The translations under genes were made by a program, and so were the position numbers. From assembly GCA_028866895.1 (NCBI GenBank), contig JAGWHF010000001.1:1-64000 (forward strand): a DNA stretch of 64,000 bases. Direction: 5' to 3'. A model generated the notes under the pieces. It had not been told where the DNA came from, did not search any database, and worked only from the letters and a program-made list of their open reading frames with translations. This stretch comes from Nitrososphaerota archaeon (lineage in GTDB: Archaea > Thermoproteota > Nitrososphaeria > Nitrososphaerales > Nitrosopumilaceae). This document shows, in pieces, positions 1-7,467 of this stretch; position 1 is the first letter of the stretch, and the number at the start of each line of letters is the position of its first letter.

Positions 1-71
1 AACCTTGCGTCGATATGTTCTTGTCAGATTATCAGGCAACTAGAATCATCTCCATGATTGCATCGAGCACA

Positions 72-1250
72 TCAGGCCACCACCCCAAATGATGCAAGGA
101 CTGACGCAAACTCCTCCTCGAGCCTCCTCCCAGATGCCTCATCGTCCTTTGCCATTATGACAGGAGTCGAGACACCCTGCCACTCTGCAAGCTCCTCGAC
201 CTTTACTATCTGTGCCCACCTCCTGCCGTTTCTTATGTTTGTGACAAAAAGCACCATCGGGACCTCTAGTTTTCGCGCAAGCACAAGCTCAGGCTCGACA
301 TCCTTTGCAGATATTCTTCTTTGCATCCTCTTTGGTTCGTCAGTCAGAGTGTATGCCTTGTTGGAGCCGATAGCAACTATATCATCATACCGTATGATGT
401 AATCGGCTTGGCCTGGCCCGTTTGATTCTGTTACCTCAAACCCACGTCCTTCAAGATACCTTGCCATCTCGTGCTGCATCTCGATTCCTGTCGTTCTAGA
501 TGCCCTGCCGTCAAGCGGCGTAAGCTTGGTCTCAGTCAAACCTTCGTCCTCTTCCTTCACTTCTTTTGCAGCACCGAGTGCCTCTATCCTGGCTTCAAGA
601 ATCTTTTGATCTTCCCTAAGGTGATCCAGAACCACGACAAATGATACAACTATGTTGCTTAGACTCTCAGTATTCTTCTCCAAAAGCGTCTGCGTCTTCT
701 GACTCCTCTCCGCCACAGAGATCAACGCCTTTGCAGAGTCAGAGTCCTGTATGCAAGCCCTGGCAAGGTCGTTAAACCCTGAAATCATTTGCTTTGCTAT
801 ATTATCAAGACGTTTCATGTAAGAACCAACCTTGTCCTCTAGTAAGTGGTTCAGCTTGTTTTCAAGTCGTGATGCGTGCTCGAGGAGTCTGGGCTCTAGT
901 ATGCTCAGCGCAGTAAATGCTGCCTTATGTTCTGCATTTCTTGGTTCATAGACCTCCCGTCCTATTATTCCTCCAAAAATTACAAACGGCACGGAGAGAA
1001 AGTATGAGAATACTCCAAAGATGATCAGTATGATGGTGCCCCAGTCTGGATGGCCAAGCACCAAGCCTACAGGAATTCCTGCATGCGGCAGCAGGATGTA
1101 ACACAGGTAGCAGAGTGGATATATGCCCGTTGCAGGACCCAGAGCCTTGGCAAGCAGATGAACCGTTTCATTTGTCGAATTTTCTTTAAAGGCGCCTATC
1201 AGTACTGGCACTGCAAGTGTCATCGATACCAGTACGAGATCAAGTATCAT
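72..1250 (-). CDS. Membrane-anchored coiled-coil protein with nuclease-like C-terminal domain
   Basis: I do not recognise this 392-residue protein as a named family. The N-terminus (about residues 1-100) has three hydrophobic segments, which should anchor it in the membrane. Residues about 110-235 are charged and heptad-like, suggesting a coiled coil. The C-terminal part (about 250-370) reads like a PD-(D/E)XK-type fold: a predicted helix with GRGFEV, then GQADYIIRYDD, then a short strand with a lysine (AIGSNKAYTL), and a later strand VPMVLFVTN. The catalytic E/D-x-K is not clean, so enzyme activity is uncertain. The start is the ATG at 1250; the next gene diverges from it. An alternative is a non-catalytic sensor or structural protein that has kept the nuclease fold. 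Confidence 0.7.
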   Translation of the reverse strand: MILDLVLVSMTLAVPVLIGAFKENSTNETVHLLAKALGPATGIYPLCYLCYILLPHAGIPVGLVLGHPDWGTIILIIFGVFSYFLSVPFVIFGGIIGREVYEPRNAEHKAAFTALSILEPRLLEHASRLENKLNHLLEDKVGSYMKRLDNIAKQMISGFNDLARACIQDSDSAKALISVAERSQKTQTLLEKNTESLSNIVVSFVVVLDHLREDQKILEARIEALGAAKEVKEEDEGLTETKLTPLDGRASRTTGIEMQHEMARYLEGRGFEVTESNGPGQADYIIRYDDIVAIGSNKAYTLTDEPKRMQRRISAKDVEPELVLARKLEVPMVLFVTNIRNGRRWAQIVKVEELAEWQGVSTPVIMAKDDEASGRRLEEEFASVLASFGVVA

Positions 1251-1385
1251 GGAATGATGCCTCGATTTTTGTCAGTATACTGCGATACTATGATATGAGA
1301 TCCTTCACAATCCATAAAATGCTATAGCATGTTGTGCCATATCAAAAAAAGATGCACATAAAAAATTCATATAGTGATAGATATC

Positions 1386-2495
1386 ATGGACCAAAACCCT
1401 GACCCAGATGACAGGCTGAGGGGAAGGCCGCCTGGCAGGACCAGAAAGGTGATGAACGTATCCCTTGCAATTGACGTATACAATGCACTGATGAAGATAT
1501 CTGAAGGCCAGCGCTCCTCGTTTATCTCAGACGTGCTCAAGCCACTTACAAGCCAGTTTGACCCAGGACCATCATCCTATCTTGCACTCTCCCTCAAACA
1601 GCTTGTTGATTCTGCTATTTCCGAGTCCAAGAAGGAGAACGACTACCAGAAGCTTGCAGCAGTCAGCAGCCTTGCAAACGAGGTGATGCCCAAGCTGGAG
1701 CCCTACCTTGAGCTCTGCAAGGAGTCAGATTCAACACAAAGAGTTTCAGAGGAGCTCCCACAGGAGAGCAGTGAGATAGCTGGAATCGTTGACAGTATAA
1801 GAATTGCAAGAGCGCTCAAGAAGCTGGAATCCTTGCTGCAGAGCGCAGAAACAATCCACAGGGCAGTACCTTTGAGATACCATAATGAGCAGTATGAAAA
1901 AAGATTGGAGGAGACCAAGGTGGCATCAGAGGCAGTACGTCGCCTGCTTGGAAGATATGGTGATTACCTCACAGAAGAGCAGGTATTCAAGAACATTCCG
2001 CAAGGAGGCCCGGAAGAGTCTGGAATTTTAACAAAATTGAAAACCTTTGACCCAGAGGATGATTTTCGTAAGGGCCTTCCCATGCATGATATCGTCAAGG
2101 GTTGCCGGAAGGTTACGGAGGACGCAAAGCAGATCTTAGACGAGGAGACAAGAGGATTCGTCACGGATACCTGCTCCTTTGTTGATAATTCGGTTAGGAG
2201 ATCGTGGGGCGCTGGCATTGATATTCAGATGAGCTCATACAGTATACATCCAGAGAAGGGTACCTTTCTTGTTACTCTGTATAATCGTGGTCAATATGGT
2301 GCCTCAATACATGGTGTAAAATGCGACGGAGATGCTGTCACATTCCATGCAAGTCTAAAGTCGGGTAATCATCTACCTGCGCATGAAGAATCCGTGGTGG
2401 AGGTCCGACCCTGCATTGGTATATCAAAAAAGCCTACACATACGGTAACATTTGAGATTGAATTCCTCGAGTTCTCGTTTGAGCTTACAGCATAG
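1386..2495 (+). CDS. Hypothetical protein with AT-hook-like and ribbon-helix-helix-like N-terminus
   Basis: The family is not recognised. Residues 12-18 (RGRPPGR) match the GRP core of an AT-hook, and the next stretch (MNVSLAIDVYNALMKIS, then SSFISDVLKPL) has the strand-helix-helix look of a ribbon-helix-helix DNA-binding domain. The middle (about 60-200) is helical and charged. The C-terminal 90 residues look beta-rich (FLVTLYNRG, TVTFEIEFLEF), possibly a small Ig-like or sensor domain. A GTG at 1374 would add four residues; I prefer the ATG at 1386 because an A/T-rich TATA-like run lies about 23 nt upstream. It diverges from the membrane protein at 72-1250, so the two could be functionally linked. 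DNA binding is inferred from motif shape only. Confidence 0.7.
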   Translation: MDQNPDPDDRLRGRPPGRTRKVMNVSLAIDVYNALMKISEGQRSSFISDVLKPLTSQFDPGPSSYLALSLKQLVDSAISESKKENDYQKLAAVSSLANEVMPKLEPYLELCKESDSTQRVSEELPQESSEIAGIVDSIRIARALKKLESLLQSAETIHRAVPLRYHNEQYEKRLEETKVASEAVRRLLGRYGDYLTEEQVFKNIPQGGPEESGILTKLKTFDPEDDFRKGLPMHDIVKGCRKVTEDAKQILDEETRGFVTDTCSFVDNSVRRSWGAGIDIQMSSYSIHPEKGTFLVTLYNRGQYGASIHGVKCDGDAVTFHASLKSGNHLPAHEESVVEVRPCIGISKKPTHTVTFEIEFLEFSFELTA

Positions 2496-2691
2496 AATAG
2501 TATTACAAAAGGCCAAAGATTCCATCCGTACTTGTGTACTTTCATGCTTGATTTCTATTTTACGGAAGGTCTGCAATTACATGTGGAAAAAGCGCATAGA
2601 AAGACAGACCATAACAAATTGGGCTCATTCGTTTCTTAATTGAGTCTTGCGAGAATAAGGGAAAAATAATAAAACACGAACATACATTCAA

Positions 2692-2705
2692 GTCAAAAAT
2701 TTGAC
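2692..2705. promoter_or_regulatory. Short inverted repeat upstream of small ORF
   Basis: GTCAAA and TTTGAC are separated by two A residues, about 58 nt before the ATG of the 67-residue ORF and downstream of a TATA-like ATAAAATAA-free stretch. It could be an operator or a fortuitous AT-rich palindrome. Apart from this, 2496-2762 holds no gene I can support. Confidence 0.3.
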
Positions 2706-2762
2706 CTAATTCATAGTTTTTTCTCACACCTTGACGAATAAAATAAATCCAAATGAGTAGAC

Positions 2763-2966
2763 ATGGCTCAGACATTAAGAAGGTACCATGATTTAGATAA
2801 CAAGAAAAATAGCACCTGGAATAATCTTAAGAATGCATGGAGAAGCTATAATGCAGCAAAAATGAATGATGACAAGAAAAAGATGACTGAATTTGCAAAC
2901 AAAATAAGAACTCTTCAAAAGAATATGGGTGCAAAGCTATCCGAATTTCCTGAATTGGCTCCTTAG
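2763..2966 (+). CDS. Small charged helical hypothetical protein
   Basis: This 67-residue ORF starts at an ATG preceded by an AATAAAATAAA-type TATA-like run. The product is rich in K, N and aromatic residues (WNNLKNAWRSY) and looks all-helical, with no transmembrane segment or metal motif. It lies at the left edge of the AT-rich island, converging with the AbiEi-like gene. Base composition matches the island, which suggests it belongs to the acquired segment. No family is recognised, and the ORF could be non-coding; in-frame content without rare-looking codons and a plausible promoter are the only support. Confidence 0.45.
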   Translation: MAQTLRRYHDLDNKKNSTWNNLKNAWRSYNAAKMNDDKKKMTEFANKIRTLQKNMGAKLSEFPELAP

Positions 2967-2996
2967 AGTAAAAAGAAACTGTATTAACTTGATGTG

Positions 2997-3590
2997 TTAA
3001 TTGCCAAATTCTTTTGCTAATGCCTCCGCAATGTAAGCCTTATTCTCGCAATATAGATCTATGAGAGTTCTAACTTTCGATGTAATTTTTTTATTCTTTA
3101 TTGTTACAGGATTATCTTCAAAATCATATTTGTAAAGATAAACAGGAGTGTCTCCCCTTGCCAAAAATTTGATTTCATCCTCCAGAAAATGTTCCTCTGG
3201 TAAGTACGCATAGATTGCTGGGTCGGTAACTTGACCCTTATGTTCTTCTAATGCCGTATTCAAACAGAATATCGCCCCTCTCTCACTTAGATAATTGATA
3301 GTTTCCTCTCTTTTCATTGCTAATGAGAATCTATCATGCAATTCCATTTTCCTAAACTTGCTATAGAAACTAATTAGCTCAAGAGGCGAGGTAACTACAT
3401 ATTTCTTACCACCTTTCTTTGACGGTCCGGTTTGTGATACGTAACCTAATTGGACGAGTTGTTTTACAAATGAATTGACAGTGGCCCCGAATTTGATGCC
3501 CAAATAGTCTGCTATCTCACGCTGTCCAAATCCGTCATAGTGAGTCAGCATGTAGAACAACATTTTGTACCTTAGCGGAGTAAAATTCAA
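2997..3590 (-). CDS. AbiEi-like winged-helix transcriptional regulator / antitoxin
   Basis: The 197-residue protein has an N-terminal winged helix (about residues 5-70): FGQREIADYLGI and TVNSFVKQLVQLGYVSQ fit helix-turn-helix, and the GGKKYVV stretch fits the wing. The remainder has the pattern of AbiEi-type antitoxin C-terminal domains (AIFCLNTALEEH, then DPAIYAYLPEE, ending in SKVRTLIDLYCEN). In type IV AbiE systems AbiEi represses its own operon and counteracts the AbiEii nucleotidyltransferase. Here the matching AbiEii-like gene is at 5703-6854, on the opposite strand beyond a GHKL ATPase. The start is a TTG; an in-frame stop upstream excludes a longer form. The four-half-site dyad at 3592-3649 abuts the start codon, which strongly suggests autoregulation. 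The family assignment is from pattern only. Confidence 0.7.
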   Translation of the reverse strand: MNFTPLRYKMLFYMLTHYDGFGQREIADYLGIKFGATVNSFVKQLVQLGYVSQTGPSKKGGKKYVVTSPLELISFYSKFRKMELHDRFSLAMKREETINYLSERGAIFCLNTALEEHKGQVTDPAIYAYLPEEHFLEDEIKFLARGDTPVYLYKYDFEDNPVTIKNKKITSKVRTLIDLYCENKAYIAEALAKEFGN

Positions 3591-3591
3591 C

Positions 3592-3649
3592 TGATCTATG
3601 GTTAACTAAATGATCTATAAAAATAGATCAGTTAAAAGATAATAGATCA
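3592..3649. promoter_or_regulatory. Symmetric operator of four TGATCTAT half-sites
   Basis: TGATCTAT occurs at 3592-3599 and 3611-3618, and its reverse complement ATAGATCA at 3623-3630 and 3642-3649. Both the inner and the outer pair are centred on the same point, 3620.5, and half-sites on each side are 19 bp apart, close to two helical turns. The site covers the region where the TATA element of the minus-strand AbiEi-like gene (start 3590) must lie, and is about 140 bp before the GHKL start. It is the likely binding site of the winged-helix regulator. Confidence 0.75.
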
Positions 3650-3706
3650 TTAAATTACCAAATTATAATAATTTCGTGAACATAAATCAGGAAACGGTCA
3701 TGTTTT

Positions 3707-3774
3707 TCCGGACATAAAATTTAGATATATTTATCATGTGATATAATATCCGGAAAAGCATATTATATTCCGGA
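3707..3774. promoter_or_regulatory. Three TCCGGA boxes in the GHKL operon promoter
   Basis: TCCGGA occurs at 3707-3712, 3749-3754 and 3769-3774, spaced 42 and 20 bp apart, near multiples of the helical turn. The last lies in the palindrome TTCCGGAA, 15 nt before the ATG at 3789. In such AT-rich sequence three GC-cored hexamers stand out. They could be a second operator or the BRE/TATA neighbourhood of the plus-strand promoter (ATATAATAT at 3741-3749 is a TATA candidate). Confidence 0.5.
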
Positions 3775-3788
3775 ATTATATTCAATAC

Positions 3789-5702
3789 ATGACTAATTCA
3801 ATAGACGTGAATATCACTCCAGACAAGACGCTAATTCAAAAACTGGGATTGATAGGTTACAGAACAGAGCAGGCCATCGCAGAATTAGTTGATAATTCAA
3901 TTGATGCGAGGATTGAAAATACATCAGAGATAATTGAAGTAATTCTAAGTTTTGAAAATCGAACTGTTACTGTAAAGGATAATGGAATTGGAATGGACAA
4001 GGAAGATTTGACAAAGGCAATGACTATTGCAAAAGGAACAAAGGTTGATGGCAAATTAGGTAAATTTGGAATTGGAATGAAAAGTGCTTGCTCAGCACTT
4101 GGGAAAAACTTTACAATTGTAACATCAAAAAAAGATTCTAGAAAGGAATATTCAGTTGTATATGATGAAGACGAATGGTTATCCAACAAATCTCTATCAT
4201 GGACTAATTTTAAAATCACAGAACGTGAGCAAGAAAAAGACAAAGAGTGGAACGGTACAAAAATAGTAATTTCGAAATTGAAAGTACCGATTTATTCCAA
4301 TCAAGTAACAAATTTCAACGAAAGCTTTGGAATTAGATATGCACCATACATATTAGATGGACAAATTCAGCTTCGGATAAACACTACAGTATGTAAACCG
4401 CAAGAACCAGAAATAGTGGAAGGAACTAGAAGAGATATACACATCACACTGTTGGATGGTTCGACAATAAAGGGATATGTTGCATTACTAACAAAGAGGT
4501 CAATAAAGGGACATTACGGTATTCATCTATTCAAAAATAGCAGATTGATAAAAGCTTATGAAAAATTTGGATTTAAACCACACCCAGAAGTAGCAAAAAT
4601 AATAGGGAAACTAGATCTAGATTTTGTTCCAGTAAATTTTCACAAAAGCGCATTCATCGAAGATTCTCCAGAGTATCAGACTGCAGAAAGAGCATTTGCA
4701 AATGAAGAAAAGGTGCAACTAATCCTGAAAGAATCTAGAGCAAGAAATGAAACACAAGTTACCCCCAACATAGTTTTTGAATACATAGCTGGTGACGCGC
4801 CACCTCGTCAGCTTGACACTAGAATTACTGCGAAAGCAGGAAAACGGTTACTTGATGAGACAAATGACTTCACTCTTAAACTTGGAAATAACGATGTATC
4901 TATCTCATTCACAGATTCAACGACAGACTCCTTATACGAAATAAACTGGGTAGGGAATAAATTACTGGTTTCTATTAATAAGGATAATCAAATATTCAGT
5001 TATGTGCGTAATCCGCTATTTTTGATAGGACTAATAGCCACGGAAATAGAACTTATTGCAAAAGATCCAAAATTCTATCATGATTTCATAAAACAACGAA
5101 ATTCGAGATTAATGACATTCATAGATGATTGGAGGCGGAAAAAAGAGCCAGTATTTAGAGACCGTCAAGAACAATTGCCACAATTTGCTGGGTACGACCT
5201 TTCTAATGATCTTGCTACCATACACAGCGAATTAAAGAACAAATCTGAAAGCAAGTTTCAATTTACAGCATTATCCACCCTTGTAAGTTACCTCCATTAT
5301 TCCCTAGGAAAGAAAATTTACACCGTGTATACCTTACCTGGAAGTGGGATGTATTTGACTGATCTCTTATCTCAGATTGTTCCCGAAGACTTTGTTGTAA
5401 TCGATAATCCGAAGCCTCAAGACTTGACACTAATCTTGGATACCACTAAGAGTGATAAAATTATCGTGGTTCGTGAATATGCAGAGATCTATGGATCAAC
5501 AATAGCCTTGCCTGAAAAAGCATGGGTGGACCTTGTGAATGAAATTTATACACACAAAATACCTGTGCAAGAAACAGAACTAAAGTACATTCTCGAAGGA
5601 TTGATTGCAAGAAAACTTGTCGATCCAAGTAAGATATTATTGCTGTTGAAACATCAGAAAAAACTGGAAAAGGTAAAAACAATAATTGAGAAGGTTTTGT
5701 GA
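3789..5702 (+). CDS. GHKL (HSP90/MORC-like) ATPase, island gene
   Basis: The 637-residue protein opens with a clear GHKL nucleotide-binding domain. The N-box is around residues 30-40 (AIAELVDNSIDA), the G1 box is DNGIGM (64-69) and the G2 box is GKFGIGMKSA (91-100). A transducer-like segment follows to about residue 330 (RSIKGHYGIHLFKNSRLIKAYE), as in MORC, MutL and HSP90-type proteins, which dimerise on ATP. The C-terminal 200 residues are unfamiliar: about 490-600 contain FTALSTLVSYLHYSLGKKIY and a hydrophobic DKIIVVREYAEIYG strand. It has no kinase H-box, so it is not a sensor histidine kinase. Its TGA is directly followed by the GTG of the nucleotidyltransferase gene, so the two should be co-translated. 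Similar stand-alone GHKL ATPases occur in prokaryotic defence loci; a defence role here is inference. Confidence 0.85.
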   Translation: MTNSIDVNITPDKTLIQKLGLIGYRTEQAIAELVDNSIDARIENTSEIIEVILSFENRTVTVKDNGIGMDKEDLTKAMTIAKGTKVDGKLGKFGIGMKSACSALGKNFTIVTSKKDSRKEYSVVYDEDEWLSNKSLSWTNFKITEREQEKDKEWNGTKIVISKLKVPIYSNQVTNFNESFGIRYAPYILDGQIQLRINTTVCKPQEPEIVEGTRRDIHITLLDGSTIKGYVALLTKRSIKGHYGIHLFKNSRLIKAYEKFGFKPHPEVAKIIGKLDLDFVPVNFHKSAFIEDSPEYQTAERAFANEEKVQLILKESRARNETQVTPNIVFEYIAGDAPPRQLDTRITAKAGKRLLDETNDFTLKLGNNDVSISFTDSTTDSLYEINWVGNKLLVSINKDNQIFSYVRNPLFLIGLIATEIELIAKDPKFYHDFIKQRNSRLMTFIDDWRRKKEPVFRDRQEQLPQFAGYDLSNDLATIHSELKNKSESKFQFTALSTLVSYLHYSLGKKIYTVYTLPGSGMYLTDLLSQIVPEDFVVIDNPKPQDLTLILDTTKSDKIIVVREYAEIYGSTIALPEKAWVDLVNEIYTHKIPVQETELKYILEGLIARKLVDPSKILLLLKHQKKLEKVKTIIEKVL

Positions 5703-6854
5703 GTGTCTGCTACTAACTACCATTTTCGCGAATATCTAGATGGTGGTTTCATCAATACAATAAAAAATGATCATGGTTATACAGATAGTAGTATAATTGA
5801 GCAATTCATAATGGATTATGAAATACTTTTTCATTTGCTCAACGAAATACCTGACCTTGTAATAAAGGGAGGAATGTCTGTTCCTTTCCATATTCCAGAT
5901 AAAAAACTCAGAAGATTAAGCGTAGATATTGATGTCGTCACAAGTTTGGCAAAGGACAAAATAGAGTCTGCAATAGAAAAAGTGAGGCATAATACTAATG
6001 GATTATTCAATATTCCCCAGCCGTATATTCCACAATCTCCTAAAAGGAAATTACCACTACTAACATATTATGTACCATATACATCAAGTATTACAAATCA
6101 AACTAATCGAGTAAAGGTGGAAATTTTTTATGACTTTAAAGATGAATTACCACTCAAATCAATTGATAGTGGTACTGAATTAATTGGTTTCAAGTTGGAC
6201 TATCCATTACGAATCTTTAATCTAAACACCTTGATAGGTGATAAGATCACTACTTTGGGATTTAATACAATAGGATTACTTGAAGAAAAAAGATCTGATA
6301 CAATAAAGCACATCTATGATGTTGGAACGTTGATTAGATTAATAGAAAATCAAGCATCCGCTGAGAAACTGTTGGAAATCTTTCAACAGGTCGCTGCATA
6401 TGAAAATTCCTTTAATGATAAACAATACTCATATGCGGACATTATTGCTGACATTATATCATCATTGGATTCATTATTGATTCAAGGTGCGGGGTATTCA
6501 TTAGAGTCATCACATGAAGGAAGATATTGTACCTTCAAAACTCAGCTTTTACAGAAAGGCAATTCATACAATAAATTGAACCATGTAAGTGATATTCTTT
6601 TAATAAAATTACTCGCTTCTTATCTGCAATTATCAATTAATGGTAAAATCAGGCAGAAGGAAGTTGTCGATGGATTTTATGGAGATTTGACAAGATTCAA
6701 TTCTATTATCTCACAGGACGGACAACAAAAGAAACAGAGTAGAAAGAAAATAATCCAATCTTTTGATACTAGAACGAAGGGAGATTTTATCAACACAATA
6801 GCTCCCGCAGAGCAAGTTTTCTTGTTTAGCAGAATCGAAAATCTACAAAGTTAG
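5703..6854 (+). CDS. AbiEii-like nucleotidyltransferase toxin
   Basis: The 383-residue protein shows the DNA polymerase beta-type nucleotidyltransferase motifs of the AbiEii/AbiGii family: KGGMSV at 55-60, then RLSVDIDVV at 71-79 with the paired aspartates that bind metal. Later GDKITTLGF and RSDTIKHIYDVGTL fit the family's conserved lysine and (R)xxD(I/V)YD segments. Family members transfer nucleotides to RNA (for example tRNA acceptor ends in MenT-type relatives) and halt growth; the target here is unknown. The start is GTG with zero spacing from the GHKL stop, so the toxin is tied to the ATPase rather than to its expected antitoxin gene, which lies divergently at 2997-3590. Composition is AT-rich like the rest of the island. 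Confidence 0.8.
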   Translation: MSATNYHFREYLDGGFINTIKNDHGYTDSSIIEQFIMDYEILFHLLNEIPDLVIKGGMSVPFHIPDKKLRRLSVDIDVVTSLAKDKIESAIEKVRHNTNGLFNIPQPYIPQSPKRKLPLLTYYVPYTSSITNQTNRVKVEIFYDFKDELPLKSIDSGTELIGFKLDYPLRIFNLNTLIGDKITTLGFNTIGLLEEKRSDTIKHIYDVGTLIRLIENQASAEKLLEIFQQVAAYENSFNDKQYSYADIIADIISSLDSLLIQGAGYSLESSHEGRYCTFKTQLLQKGNSYNKLNHVSDILLIKLLASYLQLSINGKIRQKEVVDGFYGDLTRFNSIISQDGQQKKQSRKKIIQSFDTRTKGDFINTIAPAEQVFLFSRIENLQS

Positions 6855-6881
6855 GAAGTTGAGGACATATAAAGCCGCTAT

Positions 6882-6912
6882 ATTCTCGCCTCACAATATT
6901 TTAAGGAGGCTA
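6882..6912. repeat. Direct repeat copy 1 (candidate attachment site)
   Basis: This 31-bp segment matches 10118-10148 at 28 positions, in the same orientation. The conserved core is ATTCTCGCC and CACAATATTTTAA. It lies 27 nt after the nucleotidyltransferase stop and 30 nt before the integrase fragment, the position expected of an att site. A short GCCTC/GAGGC pair inside it could also form a weak hairpin, so a terminator is an alternative. Confidence 0.65.
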
Positions 6913-6942
6913 TAATGCTTAGGCTACGAGATTTTAATTCAG

Positions 6943-7395
6943 GTGGGTCGTATGGGTAACATAAACAAGAACCTGCTAGTCTATGATAAGTACGTAAAAT
7001 CAGAGACAACTAGAAACCAGTACAAGTATTTTTTCAAGAAGTTTCCAGAGTTGGCTAAAATAAAGAATGGAAGAGATCTGCTACAGCTCAAAGATTCATA
7101 CCTTCAGGAAATGATCGAAGACTATATCCTATATCTTAGAAAAAGGTCAAGCCCGAACTCTACGACTCCGATCACTGCAGGCTTGCGGTTATATTTTTCA
7201 ATGCATGATAAGGTTCTCAATTGGCAACGCATTCAAAAAATGATACCTGAAAAGGTCAAGAAGGCAGGATATAGTGCGTATCAGACTGAAGATATTCAAA
7301 AAATGCTGGAATTTAAAAAAAGGAAAAATCTAAATTATGTTCCAAAGAAACTTTCCTCCACTAACATGAGTACAGTAAATAATAATTCTATCTAG
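6943..7395 (+). pseudogene. Truncated tyrosine recombinase (integrase) N-terminal fragment
   Basis: The 150-residue product resembles the N-terminal SAM-like core-binding domain of archaeal tyrosine integrases: YDKYVKSETTRNQYKYFF, then EMIEDYILYLRKR, then KVKKAGYSAYQTEDIQKML, which is where the catalytic domain normally begins. It then ends after a low-complexity tail (NLNYVPKKLSSTN). The catalytic R...H-x-x-R...Y residues are absent, and nothing downstream to 7467 restores them. Start is GTG at 6943, or ATG at 6952. It is either a decayed integrase or a free DNA-binding fragment. Its place beside repeat copy 1 fits a relic of the element that brought in the HD and ImmA genes. Confidence 0.65.
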
Positions 7396-7467
7396 ACTGG
7401 AATTCTTCAAATAGCAAAGAATGTTCTAACAACAGAAAAACTCAAGTATAAAGATAAACTATAACAT

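Noticed and set aside
2647-3051. 13-bp inverted match (TTGCGAGAATAAG at 2647-2659 and its complement at 3039-3051), similar to the direct-repeat core
   Set aside because: One copy is inside the AbiEi-like coding region and a match of this length is expected by chance within 64 kb; it does not define an island edge.
6914-6958. A 14-codon frame starting ATG after GGAGG just before the integrase fragment
   Set aside because: It is too short, overlaps the direct repeat and the integrase start, and has no recognisable product.
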